Origin: Falsibacillus pallidus
GTDB lineage: Bacteria > Bacillota > Bacilli > Bacillales > DSM-25281
Direction: 5' to 3'
Assembly (NCBI RefSeq): GCF_003350505.1
Contig: NZ_QQAY01000003.1
Span: forward strand, 1 to 64,000
DNA length: 64,000 bases
Position numbers and translations under genes: made by a program
Part shown: one piece after another, positions 16,548 through 24,918 of the stretch
Layout of the letters: each line of letters starts with the position of its first letter
Numbering within the stretch: the stretch's first letter is position 1
Notes under the pieces: generated by a model
What the model saw: only the letters and a program-made list of their open reading frames with translations
What the model was told of the DNA's origin: nothing
Databases searched by the model: none

Positions 16548-18638
16548 TTATTTCACTTGTACAGGATCCTGTACCCGAAGCTTCAACCATAAATCTTTAT
16601 AAACATCAATCGTCTGGTTACAGATTCGATCCCAGCCAAATAGAGATTCTGCCATTTTATAGGCATTTTCTGCTAATTTCTTTGCAAAAGCAGGCGACTG
16701 AATCACTTCTGTAATGGCTGCAGCCAATTCTTTGCTGTCATCCGGTTCCACTAACTGGCCGGACACACCGTTTTGAACAATTCCCTTTAGCCCGCCGGTA
16801 TTAGTCACAATCAAGGGGGATTTTGCGGCCATCGCCTCAAGCGCCACAATCCCAAACGGCTCATATAAACTCGGAAAAACCGAAACTGAAGCCATTTGAA
16901 AGAGTCGATTTTTTTCTTCTTCGGAAATGAACCCAGGAAACTGAACAAAATCCTCCAGGCCGCGGTTTGCGCCCATCTGTCTGTAATGCGCTAATAAAGG
17001 TCCCTTTCCTGCAAGGATAAAACAAATGGTAGAGCGTTCATCTGCCATTTTTTCTGCAGCTTCTATCACTGTCTGGAATCCTTTTTCTCCCACCATCCTG
17101 CCAATGGAAAAGACTAGTTTCCTTCCATTGATCCATGATTCTAAACCGCAGGTGCCTTGAGGGACAGTCTTTAAAGAAGAAATCTTGATGCCATTTGGAA
17201 TCATATGCGACTCAAGAAGGTCGAATTGTTCCCTTACTTCTGCTTTCATATAGTCGCTGCAGACAATCACTTCATCAGAGAGGTGAATCAATTCTTTCTC
17301 TTTTTCATGTATAAATGACTGGATTTCATTATAGATGCCGTTATTTCTTCCATTTTCTGTGGAATGAATGGTGGTGACAAGTGGAAGGCGAAAATGTTTT
17401 TTTAAATATCCGGCTGCAGAAGAAACGAGCCAGTCATGGGCATGGATAACCTGCACGGATTCTTCTTTGATAATCTTACAAGCTGTTTGTATCATTTCAA
17501 TATTCAAGCCAGCCACCCAATCTATGAATTCCGGTTCATTTTCATGGATTGGACAAACCCGGTAAATATGAAGACCATCAATATTTTCAAATTCAGGGAG
17601 GCCGCGTGATCCTGCTGTCAATATGATAACTTTTATTCCTTTATTACTCATGCCCGCTGCGAGCTCGGCAACATGCTTGGATAGGCCGCCTACAATATTC
17701 GGCGGATATTCCCAAGACAGCAGAAGAGCCGTAAAAGAGTCAGGCTGCCCGTCTACCTGTTTTGAATCATGCCATGCTGCCTCTTTCTCAGAGCGATGAA
17801 TCTTCATCAAATCCAGCAATTCTTCATCTGACAGAATGGCAGTGCCGCTCTCCATGCCCAGATAAGTAAATCCAGGGACCCCTATTGGCCATTCTGTCTC
17901 TTTCAGCATCATTTCAGAAAATGGACCGGTATAATCTAGCTGAAATAGCTCTGTATGTTCATTAGATATTTTCTGATTTTCTTTAATCCCAATGATTTTC
18001 AATCCTTGAGGAGTTTGGATAATAGATGGCTGAGAATCCCTTTTCGGCTCTGCCATTTGAATCCCCATTTTTCCTGCGAAAACATATTGTATATCATTTT
18101 CTATTAATTGTTGTTCGATGCCTGGCATAAATGCACATTTCGGCAGCCAAAACCCATTCGGTTCATAATGAAAAAATTCTTTCCAAAGAGACTTTGATTG
18201 GCGAATTTGTTCTTGAATGGAGATCCTGGACTTATAATGTGTAAACGGGATTTTCTTAATAGCCGTCGGCACGCCGATTGCTTTACCGCTATCTATAAAA
18301 CTCTTAATGGCTTCAACTATATTCCTCTTGTGATGAATCCACTGTGAATAAATCTCTCCCATTTCATGTTTGGAACAATGGCTTGTCTCTTTGAATGATC
18401 TCAACATCCATTCTTCCGCATTCTTTCGGAAATCTTCCTCTTCAAACAGCTGTAAGTCTTTAGGATTGATCACCAAAAATATCGATTGCATTTCACTTTT
18501 TTCAATCTCCTGCAGGGTCATTAAATAGGAAGCTGCCAATGAGCCTGCGTACTCTCTCTTATCAGAGATATTTATTGAAAGAAAATTGTCATCTGTCTGT
18601 TTAAAAAAGATGATACTCACTTCTGATTCAGCTTTCAT
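16548..18638 (-). CDS. GH57-like / GT4 glycosyltransferase fusion protein
   Basis: A 696-residue two-domain protein. Residues about 310-690 are a GT-B glycosyltransferase of the GT4 type, resembling bacterial glycogen synthase-like enzymes: LLSWEYPPNIVGGLSKHV, VIHAHDWLVS, MIPNGI, FSIGRMVGEKGFQTVIEA and the EX7E pair in YEPFGIVALEAMA. Residues 1-300 resemble a reduced GH57 domain, seen in GFWLPKCAFMPGIEQQLIENDIQYVF (about 162-187). In active GH57 enzymes the residue after WLP is the nucleophile glutamate; here it is lysine (about K167), and the usual HAHxP start is absent, so this half is probably not catalytic. It overlaps the upstream DUF4912 gene by 11 bases. The ATG at 18638 follows GGGGGTGG; an in-frame ATG at 18653 is possible. 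Confidence 0.8.
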   Translation of the reverse strand: MKAESEVSIIFFKQTDDNFLSINISDKREYAGSLAASYLMTLQEIEKSEMQSIFLVINPKDLQLFEEEDFRKNAEEWMLRSFKETSHCSKHEMGEIYSQWIHHKRNIVEAIKSFIDSGKAIGVPTAIKKIPFTHYKSRISIQEQIRQSKSLWKEFFHYEPNGFWLPKCAFMPGIEQQLIENDIQYVFAGKMGIQMAEPKRDSQPSIIQTPQGLKIIGIKENQKISNEHTELFQLDYTGPFSEMMLKETEWPIGVPGFTYLGMESGTAILSDEELLDLMKIHRSEKEAAWHDSKQVDGQPDSFTALLLSWEYPPNIVGGLSKHVAELAAGMSNKGIKVIILTAGSRGLPEFENIDGLHIYRVCPIHENEPEFIDWVAGLNIEMIQTACKIIKEESVQVIHAHDWLVSSAAGYLKKHFRLPLVTTIHSTENGRNNGIYNEIQSFIHEKEKELIHLSDEVIVCSDYMKAEVREQFDLLESHMIPNGIKISSLKTVPQGTCGLESWINGRKLVFSIGRMVGEKGFQTVIEAAEKMADERSTICFILAGKGPLLAHYRQMGANRGLEDFVQFPGFISEEEKNRLFQMASVSVFPSLYEPFGIVALEAMAAKSPLIVTNTGGLKGIVQNGVSGQLVEPDDSKELAAAITEVIQSPAFAKKLAENAYKMAESLFGWDRICNQTIDVYKDLWLKLRVQDPVQVK

Positions 18639-19278
18639 TGCTGCCACCCCCATTTCTCCCGCTTTGATTCATTTGGCCGCTGTAATAAGAATAGGTGCTT
18701 ACATTTGAACCCCATGCCGGTTCGGCTGTTAACCTGTTTCTTTCCGTACCTGCATCATTTGAAAGAACGGAGATGGATTCAGACTTGAGAAGAGGGAGGA
18801 AGCGGCTGATGCTTTCAATTAAAAGACCCAGCTCGATATAGCACGTATTTCCAGGGGTTAGCTCACTCAGAAACCAATGGTCTGCGTTTGGAGGAATCAT
18901 GATTTCTTGAATGGATTCTGAGTTTACTCCATCGTAATAAACACGCATGACAAGAGCTGTTCCAACTTTTTCCCGCCCATAATAGTCAATCACTGCACCA
19001 GTTACTCTCTCATCAAAATGCCAATAGCAGAGTACCCTTGTCCCGGAAGAATAAAGGACATGCAGATAATTTCCGGGAGATGCAGGGATCCTGCTCATAC
19101 TCCTCACCTTTCCGATCCTCATTTTCCTTGCCGAATCGTTCTCCTCTTTTTGAGATTCAGAAGCTTTTTGATACTTCACCCAGCTATACTGGACTTTCCC
19201 CACTGTCATATTCAATTCTTTTGCTATTTTCCGAAAGGAGAGTCCCTGTTCTCTTAATTGTTTAATCTCAGCTATCAT
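18628..19278 (-). CDS. DUF4912 domain protein with N-terminal helix-turn-helix-like segment
   Basis: A 216-residue protein, first gene of the operon. Residues 1-40 (EIKQLREQGLSFRKIAKELNMTVGKVQYSWVKYQ) look like a small helix-turn-helix. Residues about 60-165 form the DUF4912 domain: SPGNYLHVLYSSGTRVLCYWHFDE..., then WFLSELTPGNTCYIELGLL. The tail is Ser/Gly/Asn-rich. DUF4912 proteins are often found next to glycosyltransferases and alpha-glucan enzymes, but the function is not known; a carbohydrate-binding regulator is an inference. The next gene starts inside its last codons. Confidence 0.75.
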   Translation of the reverse strand: MIAEIKQLREQGLSFRKIAKELNMTVGKVQYSWVKYQKASESQKEENDSARKMRIGKVRSMSRIPASPGNYLHVLYSSGTRVLCYWHFDERVTGAVIDYYGREKVGTALVMRVYYDGVNSESIQEIMIPPNADHWFLSELTPGNTCYIELGLLIESISRFLPLLKSESISVLSNDAGTERNRLTAEPAWGSNVSTYSYYSGQMNQSGRNGGGSNES

Positions 19279-19580
19279 TTCATCACCCTACTTGTCAGAA
19301 CATTTTAAATTATTTTGTCTTTTAATCGTACCACCATCGTCAAAAGGCTACAATGAACGCAAATTGTCGTAAAATGTTCGATATGGATACACCGCTGAAT
19401 AATAAAGAGAAAAAAATTTCTTTGTACCCTTCCCCCCCTCTAATCGACATTTCTCACTTCTTTTCCAAAGAGTTAAATCGACAAAAACATCTTCTATTCT
19501 CTTCCTGTACAGGAAATATAGAGATTTTTGCCGAGCTATGCTATAAATAAAAGAGGAAATATTTACAGAGGGGACTTCAA
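19279..19580. promoter_or_regulatory. Divergent intergenic region between the DUF4912 operon and yqzD
   Basis: About 300 AT-rich bases hold the promoters of two diverging units. A short ORF (19353-19550, plus) lacks a ribosome site and protein character. A TATAAA-like box near 19542 could serve yqzD. Nothing else was identified. Confidence 0.4.
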
Positions 19581-19937
19581 ATGGAAAATATTTTAATAGG
19601 GCTGTTTATCATTGCAGGTCTCTTGTTTATCCTTTCTTTTTTTCAAAAGGACAAAGTGAAAATGGTAGAAAAAGAGGTAGAGGAACTTTCTTTGAACTTT
19701 TATCAGGAAACGTATCAGTTAAAGAATCGAATGAAAGTACTTGAAGAAGAGATTTTAGTAGAGGGAAACGCCATAGAGTTCAAACCTGTTAGACAGCGGC
19801 CAGGAAAAAACAGCACCAAAGTTAATGAAATCCTTAAAAATCAAGTTCTTGCCCTCCATAAACAAGGTCTGGATATAGAACAAATCTCAAAACAATCCTC
19901 ACTTTCACTGGCGGAAATCAAGGAAATCATCAAATAA
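19581..19937 (+). CDS. yqzD: YqzD-like membrane-anchored protein
   Basis: A 118-residue protein with one N-terminal membrane helix (about residues 4-21), a coiled-coil-like segment rich in Glu/Lys (25-60) and a C-terminal basic part ending in VLALHKQGLDIEQISKQSSLSLAEIKEII, which looks like a small helix-turn-helix. Position before yqzC and the pst genes and the length match B. subtilis YqzD, of unknown function. AGAGGGG precedes the ATG. It is co-oriented with yqzC, 39 bases upstream. Confidence 0.7.
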   Translation: MENILIGLFIIAGLLFILSFFQKDKVKMVEKEVEELSLNFYQETYQLKNRMKVLEEEILVEGNAIEFKPVRQRPGKNSTKVNEILKNQVLALHKQGLDIEQISKQSSLSLAEIKEIIK

Positions 19938-19976
19938 AAGCCAATTCATGGCCAATCGTTAGGAGTTTAATAAGGA

Positions 19977-20432
19977 ATGGACAAGAGGACAACGCGCTCC
20001 TTTGCAGCAGGCATCATTTTTGCCATTCTTGCGATCTTTATTATAATGAAATTTTTCCCTTCTGCTATAGCGACAGAAGGAAAGATATCATTGAAAGAAA
20101 GTGATTCGTGGGTGAAAAAAGACACCTATGACACACTGCTGAAGGAGAATTCTGAATTAAAGACAGAACTTAAAGCATTAAAGAACGGCAGCAAAGAGAG
20201 TAAGAAAGACGCTGCAAAAGTCATTACGAAATATCGGCTGGTCATTCACAGCGGCATGACCACATCAGACATCAGTTCTGAAATCGAGAAGGCCGGAATC
20301 GTCAAAAATGGGGATGAATTGAATGACTACCTGATCGTCCATAAATATGGACAGATCCTGCAAATCGGGGAATACGACCTCACAAGTGACATGGATTTTG
20401 AACAGATCGCTAAGATCATTACGAAAACATAA
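19977..20432 (+). CDS. yqzC: YqzC-like membrane protein with MltG-type N-terminal domain
   Basis: A 151-residue protein with a signal-anchor helix (about residues 9-25), a coiled-coil linker (45-80, ENSELKTELKALKNGSKES) and a C-terminal domain with VIHSGMTTSDISSEIEKAGIV...ILQIGEYDLTSDMDFEQIAKII. That pattern resembles the LysM-like domain at the front of MltG/YceG transglycosylases, but the catalytic domain is absent. It fits YqzC in sequence order. A cell-envelope role is inferred. A strong terminator follows. Confidence 0.7.
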   Translation: MDKRTTRSFAAGIIFAILAIFIIMKFFPSAIATEGKISLKESDSWVKKDTYDTLLKENSELKTELKALKNGSKESKKDAAKVITKYRLVIHSGMTTSDISSEIEKAGIVKNGDELNDYLIVHKYGQILQIGEYDLTSDMDFEQIAKIITKT

Positions 20433-20435
20433 GAA

Positions 20436-20466
20436 AAGAACGCCATATGAAATGGCGTTCTTTTTC
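20436..20466 (+). terminator. Terminator of yqzC
   Basis: GAACGCCAT-ATGA-AATGGCGTTC is followed by TTTTTC. The left side has AAGAAAAG. Confidence 0.9.
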
Positions 20467-20473
20467 TTATTGT

Positions 20474-20509
20474 CCAGCGTCTAGAGCTTGGGAGGTGCTT
20501 CCGCTTTTC
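20474..20509 (-). repeat. Internally deleted palindromic repeat
   Basis: On the minus strand it runs AAAAGCGGAAGCACCTCCC...GACGCTGGAC, the ends of the repeat family without the central hairpin. It follows the type B copy through the joint GGACAATAGAAAAGCGG, the same order (B, then deleted A) as at 13.7-14.0 kb. Confidence 0.7.
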
Positions 20510-20510
20510 T

Positions 20511-20665
20511 ATTGTCCAGCTCTGCCGGCTAAAGGCTATGAGACTTCGCTCAGCACACTTACGATAAGTCATCATCGATTCGCTAAAGCTCATCGTGATT
20601 CCTTTATCTCGTGGTGCTACGCTCCAGTCTCTACGCCTTTAAGCAAGCTGGCTCCACTTTTCTTT
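20511..20665 (-). repeat. Palindromic repeat, type B copy
   Basis: On the minus strand it runs AAAGTGGAGCCAGC...GCACCACGAGATAAAGGAATCACG...GACTTATCGTAAGTGTGCTGAGCG...GCCGGCAGAGCTGGAC. It closely matches 13711-13857 and ends at the phoU stop codon. Confidence 0.85.
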
Positions 20666-21323
20666 ATGCATTTAAGTCAAATCGTTTTCCAGTAACGAGG
20701 AAAATGACATTTTCAGATATATTCGTCGCATGGTCTGCTACTCGTTCAATGTAGCGGCACGTAAATGCGAGCTGAGTGATTTGATTGATGGCAGTTGGAT
20801 GTTCAGGGATGTATCCCATCAATTCCTGGATGAGTTCACCATACATTGCATCAACTGCATCATCTTTTTCTGCTGTATCCCTTGCGAGGGTGACATCCTC
20901 AGAATAGAATGAAGCAAGTGAAGCAGACAGCATATCTAACGCCATTTCTGCCATTTTTGGAATGTCTACGATTTTTTTAATATGCTTTTCTGTCCCGATA
21001 TGAAGAGTAGATTTGGCGATATTTACAGCCATATCCCCTATTCTCTCTACCTCGGATGAAACTTTGATAGCCACAATGATCTTTCTTAAATCCGAAGCAA
21101 CAGGCGATTCTTTAGCAATAAGTGCCATTGCTTTAGCATTAACTTCATCATCCATTCGGTCGACGATATTATCCCCTGCTATAATATCTTTGGCTTTTTC
21201 AAGGTTTTGAGCCTTCAATGCTTCAATTGAGTCCCGCAAAGCCTTTTGTGAAATATCGGCCATTTCTAAAAGAAGTTCTTTTAGCTGCTTGAGGTTTTGA
21301 TCGAAATTTGTCCGTACGTTCAT
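20664..21323 (-). CDS. phoU: Phosphate signalling protein PhoU
   Basis: A 219-residue all-helical PhoU made of two three-helix repeats, each with an acidic metal-binding signature (EVERIGDMAVNIAKS near 72-86 and RYIERVADHATNISE near 188-202). PhoU connects the Pst transporter with the PhoR kinase and lowers phosphate uptake in excess. It is the last gene of the pst operon, 15 bases after the second pstB. The ATG at 21323 (MNVRTNF) is preferred to the one at 21335 by similarity to other PhoU starts. The B. subtilis pst operon, as I recall it, lacks phoU, so this order differs. Confidence 0.93.
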   Translation of the reverse strand: MNVRTNFDQNLKQLKELLLEMADISQKALRDSIEALKAQNLEKAKDIIAGDNIVDRMDDEVNAKAMALIAKESPVASDLRKIIVAIKVSSEVERIGDMAVNIAKSTLHIGTEKHIKKIVDIPKMAEMALDMLSASLASFYSEDVTLARDTAEKDDAVDAMYGELIQELMGYIPEHPTAINQITQLAFTCRYIERVADHATNISENVIFLVTGKRFDLNA

Positions 21324-21338
21324 TTTCCATCCCATCCT

Positions 21339-22112
21339 TTATCCGAATCTGCCAGTCACATAATCCTCTGTTCTTTTATCCTCAGGGTTAGAGAAGATTT
21401 TCTCTGTATTGTCCATTTCAACGAGTTCTCCCATAAGGAAAAATGCCGTTTTATCTGATACGCGTGACGCCTGCTGCATATTATGAGTGACCATCACAAT
21501 CGTATATTTCTCTTTCAGTTCAAGTACAAGCTCCTCGATTTTCATTGTAGAAATTGGATCCAATGCTGAAGTCGGTTCATCCATTAGCAAAACTTCAGGT
21601 TTCGTTGCAAGAGCACGGGCAATGCATAGCCGCTGCTGCTGACCACCGGATAAACCGAGAGCAGGAGCATTCAGGCGGTCCTTCACTTCATCCCAAAGTG
21701 CAACATCTTTCAATGACTTTTCTACAATTTCATCCAAGACGCCTTTTTTCTTTGTTCCATGGATCTTTGGTCCATAGGTTACATTATCGTAAATCGACTG
21801 GGGAAATGGATTTCCTTTTTGGAATACCATTCCGACATTTTTCCTTAATTCTACCAGATCGACCTTATTGGATAAAATATTTTTACCATCAAATAGGATT
21901 TCACCGGACATTTTCACATTGGGAACCATTTGTATCATTAAATTTAATGTTTTAATGAAAGTCGATTTCCCACAGCCTGATGGTCCGATGATTGCCGTCA
22001 CTTCGTTTTCATTGACATCAAATTGTATATTTTTCAACGCCTGGTTGTTTCCATACCATAGGTTTAAATCATTTACATTAAATACCTGTCTTTGCGAGAT
22101 AGCTGAAATCAT
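21339..22112 (-). CDS. pstB: Phosphate ABC transporter ATP-binding protein PstB (second copy)
   Basis: A 257-residue ABC ATPase of the PstB family. Walker A is GPSGCGKST (about residue 43), the signature LSGGQQQR (about 154) and Walker [14 protein letters not shown] (about 172). The C-terminal end [10 protein letters not shown] is typical of PstB. It energises phosphate import through PstC/PstA. A tandem pair of pstB genes is normal in Bacillus; this is the downstream member, twelve bases from the first. AAGGGGG lies seven bases before the ATG. Confidence 0.93.
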   Translation of the reverse strand: MISAISQRQVFNVNDLNLWYGNNQALKNIQFDVNENEVTAIIGPSGCGKSTFIKTLNLMIQMVPNVKMSGEILFDGKNILSNKVDLVELRKNVGMVFQKGNPFPQSIYDNVTYGPKIHGTKKKGVLDEIVEKSLKDVALWDEVKDRLNAPALGLSGGQQQRLCIARALATKPEVLLMDEPTSALDPISTMKIEELVLELKEKYTIVMVTHNMQQASRVSDKTAFFLMGELVEMDNTEKIFSNPEDKRTEDYVTGRFG

Positions 22113-22124
22113 TCTTATTCCCCC

Positions 22125-22937
22125 TTAACCAAATCGACCGGAAATGTATTCTTCTGTTCTTTTTACCGATGGATTTGTGAATATGGTTTCTGTATCGTCA
22201 TATTCAATCAGGTCTCCATTATAGAAAAATGCAGTCTTATCGGATATACGGGAAGCCTGGCCCATGTTATGCGTTACAATGACGATTGAATAATCTTTCT
22301 TCAAATCCTGGATGAGCTCCTCCACTTTTGCATTCGAAATCGGATCGAGTGCAGAAGATGGTTCATCCAAGAGCATGACGGATGGTTTCATGGCTATCGT
22401 CCTTGCAATACACAGCCTTTGCTGCTGGCCTCCTGAGAGGGATAAGGCAGACGTGTGCAACCGATCTTTGACTTCATCCCACAGAGCTGCTTTTGTCAAA
22501 CTTTCCTCGACCGCATTATCAAGGAGGCTTTTCTTGCGGATTCCGTAAAATTTCAAAGCATGCGTGATATTTTCGTAAATCGACTTTGGAAACGGATTCG
22601 GCTTCTGGAATACCATCCCGATTTCTTTCCTGAGTGCAACCACATCTATTTTTTCATCTAATAAATTTACATCATCATATAAAATTTTACCTTCGCTGCG
22701 GGCAATAGGAATAAGGTCATTCATACGATTAATGCTTCGTAAAAATGTGGACTTCCCACATCCTGAAGGGCCAATCAATGCGGTCACGGCATTTTTTTGA
22801 ATGTCTAATGAGATAGAATTCACAGCTCTCTTTTCACCATAAAAAATACTTAGATCCTCAACCTTCAAAATGCTTTCTTGCAGACTATTTTTTCGATTAT
22901 TTACTTCGGATTTTATCTCCGTCATCAGAGTGGACAT
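22125..22937 (-). CDS. pstB: Phosphate ABC transporter ATP-binding protein PstB (first copy)
   Basis: A 270-residue PstB ATPase, a paralogue of the next gene downstream. Walker A is GPSGCGKST, the signature LSGGQQQR and Walker [14 protein letters not shown], ending [10 protein letters not shown]. It has about 15 extra N-terminal residues relative to its paralogue. The start at 22937 is used (AGGTGTGA seven bases upstream). It lies 17 bases after pstA. Confidence 0.92.
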   Translation of the reverse strand: MSTLMTEIKSEVNNRKNSLQESILKVEDLSIFYGEKRAVNSISLDIQKNAVTALIGPSGCGKSTFLRSINRMNDLIPIARSEGKILYDDVNLLDEKIDVVALRKEIGMVFQKPNPFPKSIYENITHALKFYGIRKKSLLDNAVEESLTKAALWDEVKDRLHTSALSLSGGQQQRLCIARTIAMKPSVMLLDEPSSALDPISNAKVEELIQDLKKDYSIVIVTHNMGQASRISDKTAFFYNGDLIEYDDTETIFTNPSVKRTEEYISGRFG

Positions 22938-22954
22938 TTTTATCACACCTGTTC

Positions 22955-23842
22955 TTATTTATTTGCTGTCATTTTTTTATGAATAATGCTTCCGATCCAA
23001 CGTGCTGACAAGTTGAAAATCAGTACAGCGATAATCAGTACCGCAGATGCACCTGCCGAAATTTCTTTTGCATCAGGAATCAATCCTTGTGTATTCACTG
23101 CCCAAATATGAACAGCCAATGTTTCTGCCGGCCTGAAAATATTCAATGGCGAAATTGGCGAGAATGGATTCCAATCCATGTAGTTCAATCTTGGTGTTGA
23201 AAGACCTGCTGTGAAAAGTAAGGCTGCAGCTTCTCCAAATACCCGCCCTGATGCCAGAATGGCTCCTGTCAAAATGGAAGGAAACGCAGAAGGAAGCAAT
23301 ACTTTCTTAATCGTATGCCAATGTGTGATTCCAAGCGCAAGGCTTGCCTCTTTTAAATCATTAGGAAGATTCCTGATGGCGTCTTCGCTCACACGCACCA
23401 TGACAGGAAGATTGAATACAGTAAGGGCTAACGCTCCTCCGATAATTGTATATCCCCAGCCTGTTAAATTAACAAACATCAATAAACCAAACATCCCGAT
23501 GACAATGGATGGGAGTGAAGCAAGGACTTCAATGCATGAGCGAATCGTATTTGTCACTCTCCCCGGTTTTGCATATTCAGCCATATAAATTCCTCCGCCT
23601 AAACCAAGCGGAACGGTAATGATCATTGTGATGACTAAAATATAAATCGAGTTGAATAACTGATCACGAATCCCGCCTCCTGCGCGGATGGAGCTTGAAG
23701 GCGATGTGATGAAACTCCATGATATATGTGAAACTCCGTTGACTAATATATATCCGAATAAACTTGCCAGGATGGTAATGATAATGACTGCAATGAGTCC
23801 GAATACCCCTGTGGCAATGCGATCTGCAACTTTGCTGTTCAT
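22955..23842 (-). CDS. pstA: Phosphate ABC transporter permease PstA
   Basis: A 295-residue inner-membrane permease with six predicted helices. The cytoplasmic loop carries the EAA motif, [32 protein letters not shown], that binds PstB. The ATG at 23842 overlaps the pstC stop (TAATG) and its AAGGAGG site lies inside the last pstC codons, so translation is coupled. The longer frame to 23926 is an artefact of overlap. Confidence 0.92.
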   Translation of the reverse strand: MNSKVADRIATGVFGLIAVIIITILASLFGYILVNGVSHISWSFITSPSSSIRAGGGIRDQLFNSIYILVITMIITVPLGLGGGIYMAEYAKPGRVTNTIRSCIEVLASLPSIVIGMFGLLMFVNLTGWGYTIIGGALALTVFNLPVMVRVSEDAIRNLPNDLKEASLALGITHWHTIKKVLLPSAFPSILTGAILASGRVFGEAAALLFTAGLSTPRLNYMDWNPFSPISPLNIFRPAETLAVHIWAVNTQGLIPDAKEISAGASAVLIIAVLIFNLSARWIGSIIHKKMTANK

Positions 23843-24759
23843 TATAATTTCCTCCTTGACGCCAGGTAGCGAATGAGCAGAATGAAGCCAAATGACATGA
23901 TCAACAGAATCAAGCCCATGGACCATAGCGTGTTATTCTCAACACTTCCATATGTGGTATTACCCATATTTAGAGTGATGATTGTCGTTAACGTTGCTGC
24001 TGTATCCAAGATACTCGTTGGGAGATCGCGTGAATTTCCGATGACCATTTGAACAGCCAATGCTTCTCCAAACGCTCTTGCCATCCCAAGGACAATGGCG
24101 GTCAACAATGATGGAAGTGCAGCTGGAATCAATACTTTTTTGATTGTCTGCCATCTTGTAGCGCCTAAGGCAAGGGATCCTTCTCTAAGGTTTTTAGGCA
24201 ATGTTGCCATGGCATCTGTAGCAATCGTCGTGACTGTCGGAAGGATCATGACGGAAAGGACGATGGTGCCGGACAAGAGTCCAAATCCTAAACCTCCAAT
24301 ATGGCTGCGAACAAATGGCACTAATACTGTAAGTCCTATGAATCCATAAACGACTGAAGGAATACCGACTAAAAGCTCTACTATTGGCTGCAGTATTTTT
24401 CTTCCCCAGGAAGGTGCGATTTCAGTCATGAATATCGCTGCGCCAATTCCGAGAGGAGCTGCAATGATTGCTGACAGGACAGTGACAGCAAAGGATCCAA
24501 CAATAAACGTTAGAGCACCATATTCGGGATTCTCTTTCAAAGGATTCCAATCGGAACTGGTTAAGAATTCAATTGGATTTACACCATTTTTAAAAAATGC
24601 CTGCAATCCTTTTGTGCCTAAGAAAATCGTGATGGCAATCGTTGCTGCAATCATGATGACAGCACATAGGGTCACTAGCATTCTTCCTCTGAATTCCCCG
24701 TTCATTTTCGTCTTACTCGATTTTAGTAATCGTTTAGAAGCAGGAACCGTTTTTTCCAT
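23842..24759 (-). CDS. pstC: Phosphate ABC transporter permease PstC
   Basis: A 305-residue permease with six predicted membrane helices and the EAA loop EGSLALGATRWQTIKKVLIPAALPSLLTAIVLGMARAFGEALAV. It pairs with PstA to form the phosphate channel. AGGGGTG precedes the ATG by eight bases. It follows pstS after 160 bases that contain a strong stem-loop, the usual way of keeping pstS mRNA more abundant than the rest. Confidence 0.93.
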   Translation of the reverse strand: MEKTVPASKRLLKSSKTKMNGEFRGRMLVTLCAVIMIAATIAITIFLGTKGLQAFFKNGVNPIEFLTSSDWNPLKENPEYGALTFIVGSFAVTVLSAIIAAPLGIGAAIFMTEIAPSWGRKILQPIVELLVGIPSVVYGFIGLTVLVPFVRSHIGGLGFGLLSGTIVLSVMILPTVTTIATDAMATLPKNLREGSLALGATRWQTIKKVLIPAALPSLLTAIVLGMARAFGEALAVQMVIGNSRDLPTSILDTAATLTTIITLNMGNTTYGSVENNTLWSMGLILLIMSFGFILLIRYLASRRKL

Positions 24760-24864
24760 TATTATTACACCCCTAATACAACATTAGATTCTGAATAGGG
24801 ACTACAACAAACTCCCTCCCTATTACAATGATCTGAAATAAACTCATGCATAAACATAGATGGA

Positions 24865-24889
24865 GGGTAAATGCTTGCAGCATTTACCC
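24865..24889 (-). promoter_or_regulatory. Intercistronic stem-loop between pstS and pstC
   Basis: GGGTAAATGC and GCATTTACCC arms pair perfectly around a five-base loop. On the minus strand it is not followed by a T-run, so a partial terminator or an mRNA-stabilising processing site is more likely than a full terminator. Confidence 0.65.
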
Positions 24890-24918
24890 ACACCTTTTTT
24901 ATCAACTTTTGTCAATGA

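Noticed and set aside
19353-19550. 65-residue ORF in the divergent region before yqzD
   Set aside because: No ribosome site, low-complexity translation and overlap with expected promoters.
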